8,928 bases of DNA from CAIZQW01 sp037133395 (lineage in GTDB: Bacteria; Verrucomicrobiota; Kiritimatiellia; RFP12; UBA1067). This document shows positions 4,699 through 8,928 of the stretch, piece by piece. The stretch lies in contig JBAXOG010000181.1 in the NCBI GenBank assembly GCA_037133395.1, forward strand, positions 1-8,928, in the 5' to 3' direction. The notes beneath the pieces are model-generated. The model had not been told where the DNA came from. It saw nothing but the letters and a program-made list of their open reading frames with translations, and searched no databases. Both the position numbers and the translations under genes were made by a program. Each line of letters starts with the position of its first letter. Within the stretch, counting starts at the first letter, position 1.

Positions 4699-4733
4699 AA
4701 AAAAATACCTCCTACCCTTTCGGTTAGGTGGTA
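4699..4733 (-). promoter_or_regulatory. Leader hairpin enclosing the ribosome site, terminator-like
   Basis: On the minus strand TACC (4733-4730) pairs with GGTA (4709-4706), CCTA with TAGG, and CC with GG, with two mismatches. This gives ten pairs closed by a GAAA tetraloop (4721-4718). The descending arm contains the AGGAGG ribosome site (4713-4708), and seven T follow (4705-4699) right up to the first phage ATG. It can be read as an intrinsic terminator protecting the phage genes from dnaE read-through, or as a translational switch for the 108-aa gene, or both. Confidence 0.65.
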
Positions 4734-4760
4734 CTTTACATAACGCATATTATGCGACGT
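4733..4760 (-). other. dif-like XerC/XerD recombination site at the prophage-host boundary
   Basis: Two partly palindromic 11-bp arms flank a 6-bp spacer. Read on the minus strand they are ACGTCGCATAA (4760-4750), spacer TATGCG (4749-4744), and TTATGTAAAGT (4743-4733). Against E. coli dif as I know it, the left arm corresponds to the XerC half (7 of 11 bases, all of CGCATAA) and the right arm to the XerD half (9 of 11). Chromosomal dif resolves chromosome dimers, and elements such as CTXphi use it for integration. The XerC half faces dnaE and the XerD half faces the phage. Confidence 0.85.
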
Positions 4761-4772
4761 TGCTAGTTATCC

Positions 4773-4815
4773 GCTCACTAGAACTTTTCTAAATAAAGCC
4801 AATTTTTCAGTGAGC
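4773..4815. repeat. Inverted repeat GCTCACT/AGTGAGC between dif and dnaE
   Basis: GCTCACT (4773-4779) and AGTGAGC (4809-4815) are perfect inverted copies, extended by GAA/TTC (4781-4783 with 4806-4808) after one bulged base. The loop is AT-rich. No T-run follows on the minus strand, so a terminator for dnaE is possible only as a weak or Rho-assisted one. It could also be a binding site beside dif. Confidence 0.5.
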
Positions 4816-4823
4816 CTCCACAA

Positions 4824-4859
4824 AATAACGCAATAAGGCAATAACGCAATAAGGCAATA
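4824..4859. repeat. Short tandem repeat just downstream of dnaE
   Basis: The unit AATAACGCAATAAGGC (4824-4839) is repeated exactly at 4840-4855, followed by a partial AATA. Each unit is itself two near-identical 8-mers (AATAACGC and AATAAGGC), so there are about four and a half 8-bp copies. It lies 7 bases after the dnaE stop. It may be replication slippage near the terminus or a binding array; no function is evident. Confidence 0.85.
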
Positions 4860-4866
4860 TGGATTC

Positions 4867-7800
4867 TCACGCCCCTTCTTGCCGAGGCTGCCATCGACGC
4901 TCTGGTCGAGGATTCTTATAGATCCCACTCTTGGCAATGATTTTCATGCTGCAACGTCCCAGTAATTTCTCGGTTAAGTCCGAAAAATCACCTGATGGAT
5001 CGATATTATGTTTGCCGCTGGAGCGAATAACAACGCGTTTCTTTCCCGCATAAATAATGCAAATCAACAGTGGTACAGATCCTGGATGATCATTGGCAAG
5101 TTTGTAAATCCCATTGAGTCGAGCAACAAGAGTCGGGTCATCTGCCTTCACTGCTAGAATCACTCGTTCACTAAAATGAAGAGGTGCCTCCATGAGCGGG
5201 AAAACTTCACGAACAATAATCTTCGCTTGCTCGTCACGTTTAGATAACGTGCCGCAAATTAAAACAGGCGCATCCGCGATACAAGCCCCCTCGAATTTCT
5301 TGTAGGCATCAGAAAAGACAAGTGCTTCAATGGTTCGTTCGCCATCATCAAGGACAGTGACAGCCCAAGGCTCCTTGGTCTTCGCGCTAATCCGTCGCGT
5401 CACGGACTGTAGCAAGCCGGCGATTCGTATTTCTTTGCCATCCGTTGCATCGACAACTTTTGATAACGAACAGGTCTGAAGATCTCTTATAATTTGACGA
5501 TACCGAGTTAAAGGATGTCCAGTCATATAGACCCCGAGCAACTCTCGCTCAAATCCCAGGCACTCCTTTTCCATCCATGGCAGACAGTCTGGCAGAAATG
5601 AACTATCAGCCGAACCCGCTGACGTAGAATCTAACATCTCGAAAAGATTACTCTGACCACTGCTCTTCTCGCTTAGCTTTTCCTGCGCCCGCGACAACGC
5701 AACATCAATGTTCGTAAATAAACGTGCCCGGTGCAGTCCGAAACAATCCATCGCCCCGCACTTAATTAATGCTTCAAGAACGCGCTTGTTTATCGCAGAC
5801 GCATCAACCCGCATACAAAAATCAGCAAGATTTGCATAAGGTCCATTCGCCTGTCGTTCCCGCATAACAGCATCCCCTGCCCCTGCCCCTACACTCTTAA
5901 TGGCAGAAAGACCAAATCGAACGTTACCCGCTTCAGGACTGAAACGATCAAGACTGTGATTCACATCAGGGGGTAAAACCTTGAGTCCCATTTCTTCAGC
6001 TTCGGCGACAAACCCGGGCAACTTATCAAAGTTTCCAATTTCAGAGGAGATTTGCGCACATATAAATTCCACGGGATAATTAGCCTTCATGTAAGCCGTC
6101 TGATAGGTCAAAATTCCATAGGCTGCAGCATGTGCTTTATTAAATCCATAGCCAGCAAATTTTTCAATGTTATCGAATATTTGCCCAGCCTGTTCTTCAG
6201 AAATATTATTTGTCTTCTTGCACCCTTCAACAAAGCCGGCCCGTTCTTTGGCCATGCCTTCGAGCTTTTTCTTACTCATCGCTCGACGCAACAAGTCTGC
6301 ACGTCCCAGGGAGTATCCCGCTAATGCTTGCGCGGCACGTTGAACCTGTTCCTGATAAACCATGACTCCATAAGTTTCTTTGAGGAATGGTTCCAAAAGA
6401 GGATGATCGTAGACGATCTTTTCCAAGCCTTTTTTTCGTTTCACAAAGGATGGGATTTGATCCATAGGGCCTGGTCGATAAAGTGCAATAATAGCAATAA
6501 TTTCTTCGATTACTGTGGGTTGCAAATCCATTAAAACTTTTCGCATACCACCGGATTCAAGCTGGAAGACCCCTACTGTATCGGCTGCTTGAAAAAGTTT
6601 GAATGTCTTTTCATCATCCAGCGGAATCGTTTCAAGGTCGATATTGACTCCATGAATCAACTTCACGAGCTCGGTTGCTTCTTGTAATACCGTTAACGTT
6701 TTAAGACCCAGGAAATCCATCTTAAGAAGTCCGCATTCTTCGATCGGCTCTTTCGCATATTGCGTGATGGGTTCACCGTCCTTGTCCCGAGCCAGGGGTA
6801 CTAAGTCAATCAGCGGCTTGTCCCCAATCACAACACCTGCCGCATGTACACCGACGTTTCGGAAAAGGCCTTCTAGTACCTCGGCATAGCGCATGATTTC
6901 ACGTAAGTTCGGATCAATCTGGCAGGCCGCAGAAAATTCGGGATTGTCGGTCTGTGCTTTGGCCAATGTGATCTTAGGATCTTCTGGAATCATCTTTGCA
7001 AATACATCGGCCTGTGCCAATGGAATTTCAAGGACGCGCGCAACATCTCGGATGACCGTCTTAGCACCAAGCTGTCCGAAGGTCACAATTTGTGCGACGC
7101 GATCTTTTCCATATTTTTGCTTTACATATTCAATGGTCTTTCCTCGGTTCGTCTGGCAAAAATCGATATCAAAGTCTGGGGGTGAAATACGTTCCGGATT
7201 CAAAAAACGTTCAAAAATTAAGTCGAAGCGCAGCGGGTCAATTTGGGTGATGCCTAACGAGTAAGAGAGCAGGGATCCTGCTCCGGAACCACGTCCAGGA
7301 CCTACCGGTACGCCATGTGTACGAGACCAGGTGATAAAATCGGCCACGACCAAAAAATAATTAATAAACCCAGTCGTTTCGATAATTCCGACTTCATAGT
7401 CAAAACGTTTGATCAGTTCCTCCTCAAACAGAGTCTTGGGCTGATCGTAATCTAGGTTGTAGTGCTTTTGCAACCCAAGCTTTCCTAAATACTTCAAATA
7501 GGAAAGCCCATCGGTAAAACCCTCTGGCACTTCAAATGTCGGAAAATGCAGGCTTTCAGCCTTGCCGTTAGAGAATATCAGCTCGACGTTGCAACGATCA
7601 GCAATCTCTTGGGTAAGATCCAACGCCTGTGCATCATGTGGAAACCGCTTTTCCAGCTCTTCGCGCGATTTAAAGTAAAATTCATCCGAGCCATATTTCA
7701 TGCGCTTGGGGTCGCTCATGGTCGTCGATGTCTGAATACAAAGCATCACTTCGTGTGCCCGCGCATGACTCTGGTACAAGTAATGCACATCATTTGAAAT

Positions 7801-8406
7801 GACCGTTCGAATGCCGAGTTTTGCGCTTATTGTGCGAAGCCCGTCATTCATCGGTTTCTGCTCTGCGAGACCATGGTCTTGCATTTCAAGGAAGAAGTTT
7901 TCTTTCCCGAAAATATCGACATATTCCAGTGCTGCGGCTTCTGCAACGTCAAAATGACCTTCGCTTAAATTCAAATTTACTTCGCCTTGCAGACAGGCAG
8001 ACAATGCGATCAACCCACTCGAATAACGCCTCAAGGTTTCTTTGTCAATGCGCGGCTTGTAATAAAACCCCTCCATGTGCGCGACCGTGTTGATTTTCGC
8101 CAGGTTGTAATAACCTTCAAGATTATAGGCAAGGAGAATCAAATGGTGATAAGGAATCTTTGGATCACGCGACGAGCGAGGCGCTTTTGCATTGATGTAG
8201 ACTTCGCAACCAATGATCGGCTTAATGCCAGCCGCTTTACACGTCTTATAAAACTCGATTGCACCATACATGACACCATGGTCGGTCATGGCAAGCGCAG
8301 TCATACCCAGCTCTTTGGCGCGTGACACCAAGCGATCAATGTGACACGCACCATCCAACATACTGTACTTGGTGTGGAGATGAAGATGGACGAAGGGCTT
8401 TGCCAT
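4867..8406 (-). CDS. dnaE: DNA polymerase III subunit alpha, 1179 aa
   Basis: This is the replicative polymerase. The PHP domain (about 4-275) keeps its metal-ligand motifs: HLH (7-9), D19, TDHG (41-44), E68, H87/H88, C138 and NDVH (205-208). The polymerase core follows, with GPGRGSGAGS (369-378), catalytic PDFDIDF (D413, D415 by alignment to E. coli D401, D403) and KMDFLG (D564, matching D555). FAGYGFNKAHAAAY (750-763) is the usual fingers signature. A helix-hairpin-helix region (about 830-890), the clamp-binding QSNLF (918-922), an OB fold (about 992-1070) and a C-terminal tau-binding-type region complete a full-length DnaE1. The start ATG is 3 bases after the ilvD stop with no clear ribosome site, so translation is probably coupled. 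It is transcribed toward the dif-like site and is the host gene flanking the prophage. Confidence 0.98.
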   Translation of the reverse strand: MAKPFVHLHLHTKYSMLDGACHIDRLVSRAKELGMTALAMTDHGVMYGAIEFYKTCKAAGIKPIIGCEVYINAKAPRSSRDPKIPYHHLILLAYNLEGYYNLAKINTVAHMEGFYYKPRIDKETLRRYSSGLIALSACLQGEVNLNLSEGHFDVAEAAALEYVDIFGKENFFLEMQDHGLAEQKPMNDGLRTISAKLGIRTVISNDVHYLYQSHARAHEVMLCIQTSTTMSDPKRMKYGSDEFYFKSREELEKRFPHDAQALDLTQEIADRCNVELIFSNGKAESLHFPTFEVPEGFTDGLSYLKYLGKLGLQKHYNLDYDQPKTLFEEELIKRFDYEVGIIETTGFINYFLVVADFITWSRTHGVPVGPGRGSGAGSLLSYSLGITQIDPLRFDLIFERFLNPERISPPDFDIDFCQTNRGKTIEYVKQKYGKDRVAQIVTFGQLGAKTVIRDVARVLEIPLAQADVFAKMIPEDPKITLAKAQTDNPEFSAACQIDPNLREIMRYAEVLEGLFRNVGVHAAGVVIGDKPLIDLVPLARDKDGEPITQYAKEPIEECGLLKMDFLGLKTLTVLQEATELVKLIHGVNIDLETIPLDDEKTFKLFQAADTVGVFQLESGGMRKVLMDLQPTVIEEIIAIIALYRPGPMDQIPSFVKRKKGLEKIVYDHPLLEPFLKETYGVMVYQEQVQRAAQALAGYSLGRADLLRRAMSKKKLEGMAKERAGFVEGCKKTNNISEEQAGQIFDNIEKFAGYGFNKAHAAAYGILTYQTAYMKANYPVEFICAQISSEIGNFDKLPGFVAEAEEMGLKVLPPDVNHSLDRFSPEAGNVRFGLSAIKSVGAGAGDAVMRERQANGPYANLADFCMRVDASAINKRVLEALIKCGAMDCFGLHRARLFTNIDVALSRAQEKLSEKSSGQSNLFEMLDSTSAGSADSSFLPDCLPWMEKECLGFERELLGVYMTGHPLTRYRQIIRDLQTCSLSKVVDATDGKEIRIAGLLQSVTRRISAKTKEPWAVTVLDDGERTIEALVFSDAYKKFEGACIADAPVLICGTLSKRDEQAKIIVREVFPLMEAPLHFSERVILAVKADDPTLVARLNGIYKLANDHPGSVPLLICIIYAGKKRVVIRSSGKHNIDPSGDFSDLTEKLLGRCSMKIIAKSGIYKNPRPERRWQPRQEGA

Positions 8407-8409
8407 AAG

Positions 8410-8928
8410 TTACGCTAACATCGAAGCACCCGAACTTGCATTGCCGACAACCAAAGCATAGCGCTTTAACCATCCCGTAATAGGACGTGGTTTCCACGCA
8501 GGTGCTGATGCACGACGAGCTGTGATTTCCGCATCCGTTAAACCAACTTCAAGCGACCGATTATTGATGTCGAGCTTAATGCGATCCCCGTCCTTTAATA
8601 GTCCAATGAGTCCCCCCTCAGCGGCCTCGGGTGAGATATGTCCGATGCACGCGCCACGCGTGCCTCCTGAGAAACGACCGTCCGTAATGAGTGCAACAGA
8701 TTCGCCAAGTCCTGCACCCATGATATACGATGTGGGAGCCAACATCTCTTGCATGCCCGGACCGCCGCGCGGTCCCTCATAACGAATGACGACAACATGG
8801 CCAGATTTGACCTTGCCACTCAAAATACCTTCGCAGGCCTCATCTTGCGAGTCGAAACAAATGGCCGTGCCTTCAAAGGTGAGCATTGCGGCTGAGACCC
8901 CCGCCTTTTTCACAACAGCACCCTGCTC
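8410..8928 (-). CDS. ilvD: Dihydroxy-acid dehydratase, C-terminal part (cut by window edge)
   Basis: The enzyme dehydrates 2,3-dihydroxy acids to 2-oxo acids in valine, isoleucine and leucine synthesis, using an Fe-S cluster. About 172 C-terminal residues are visible, out of roughly 560-620 in the family. The frame is open to base 8928 and reads EQGAVVKKAGV at the edge, a conserved IlvD segment, so the apparent GTG start near 8913 is not real. Family motifs seen are FEGTAICFDS, VVIRYEGPRGGPGM, EMLAPTS, ITDGRFSGGTRG (its Ser is the proposed catalytic base) and GHISPEAA. The Fe-S cysteines lie upstream, outside the window. The stop is 3 bases from the dnaE start, so the two genes probably share a transcript although their functions are unrelated. 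Confidence 0.97.
   Translation of the reverse strand, partial: EQGAVVKKAGVSAAMLTFEGTAICFDSQDEACEGILSGKVKSGHVVVIRYEGPRGGPGMQEMLAPTSYIMGAGLGESVALITDGRFSGGTRGACIGHISPEAAEGGLIGLLKDGDRIKLDINNRSLEVGLTDAEITARRASAPAWKPRPITGWLKRYALVVGNASSGASMLA

Larger units (their letters stand above)
1..4760. mobile_element. Inovirus-like (filamentous phage) prophage, partial, inserted at a dif-like site
   Basis: Fourteen small genes lie on the minus strand, nearly all touching or overlapping. They include an HUH rolling-circle Rep, a probable SSB, two signal-peptide/one-helix/basic-tail coat proteins, a strong terminator after the second of these, and several small membrane or secreted proteins. This order (replication, coat, terminator, tip proteins) is that of filamentous phages. 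The right end coincides with a XerCD/dif-like site at 4733-4760, beyond which host dnaE begins. No integrase, transposase, portal, terminase or tail gene is seen. The morphogenesis ATPase (Zot/pI), which would make the assignment certain, is absent and is expected left of base 1. The other boundary is also outside. Assignment to inoviruses rests on gene architecture and topology, not on a database match. Confidence 0.85.

Noticed and set aside
4824..4859. Possible CRISPR or integron-type array
   Set aside because: The repeats are contiguous 16-mers with no spacers and only 2.25 copies.
4761..4866. Sigma70-type promoter for the phage operon
   Set aside because: Candidate boxes (for example TTGGCT with a poorly matching -10, or CATAAT with no -35) are too weak to call; promoter consensus in this host is also uncertain.
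6052..8325. Several plus-strand open frames within dnaE
   Set aside because: Antisense shadows of a highly conserved gene, with no recognisable products.
8522..8819. Open frames on both strands within ilvD (plus 8522-8782; minus 8595-8819)
   Set aside because: Alternative frames of a clearly conserved ilvD segment.

Overview
The window joins two unrelated blocks, both transcribed right to left (minus strand). The right half (about 4867-8928) is chromosomal: the 3' part of ilvD, cut by the window edge, followed after 3 bases by a complete dnaE (DNA polymerase III alpha, 1179 aa). The left half (1 to about 4760) is a compact run of small phage genes with the plan of a filamentous phage (inovirus). 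It has an HUH rolling-circle Rep, a probable ssDNA-binding protein, signal-peptide-bearing coat proteins with one membrane helix and a basic tail, tiny one-helix proteins, and secreted or anchored tip-type proteins. The assembly ATPase (Zot/pI) and the far end of the element are not in the window and should lie beyond base 1. The host is a Gram-negative-type bacterium of moderate GC. The style of DnaE faintly suggests Verrucomicrobiota or another PVC lineage, but this is a low-confidence guess.

Between the two blocks, at 4733-4760, is a 28-bp XerC/XerD site (dif-like): two 11-bp arms around a 6-bp spacer, closely matching Escherichia coli dif in the XerD arm. No integrase is visible. The simplest reading is a prophage inserted at the chromosomal dif site by host XerCD, as CTXphi does, with dnaE as the flanking host gene.

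Phage layout in transcription order: a 108-aa protein of unknown function; two adjacent small C2H2 zinc-finger proteins (55 and 86 aa), the second ending with a sliding-clamp-like QADLF motif; a 96-aa probable SSB; a GC-only hairpin; a 51-aa unknown; Rep (TTG start); a 41-aa membrane peptide; a 102-aa coat-like protein; a stem-loop; the 86-aa probable major coat protein; a strong intrinsic terminator; a 143-aa membrane protein; a 152-aa anchored or secreted protein; a 37-aa membrane peptide; and a 293-aa Cys-rich secreted protein. Three of these genes (37, 41 and 51 aa) are very short, and two longer genes needed their starts moved.

Most genes overlap by 4 bases or abut, which gives translationally coupled blocks: 108-55-86; 51-Rep-41-102; 143-152-37-293. 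RNA structures separate or precede the blocks. One hairpin lies directly before the first phage gene and contains that gene's ribosome binding site, so it could both stop read-through from dnaE and control translation. The most novel points are the zinc-finger pair with a clamp motif, the structured leader next to dif, the two coat paralogues, and the Cys-rich tip candidate without a membrane anchor.
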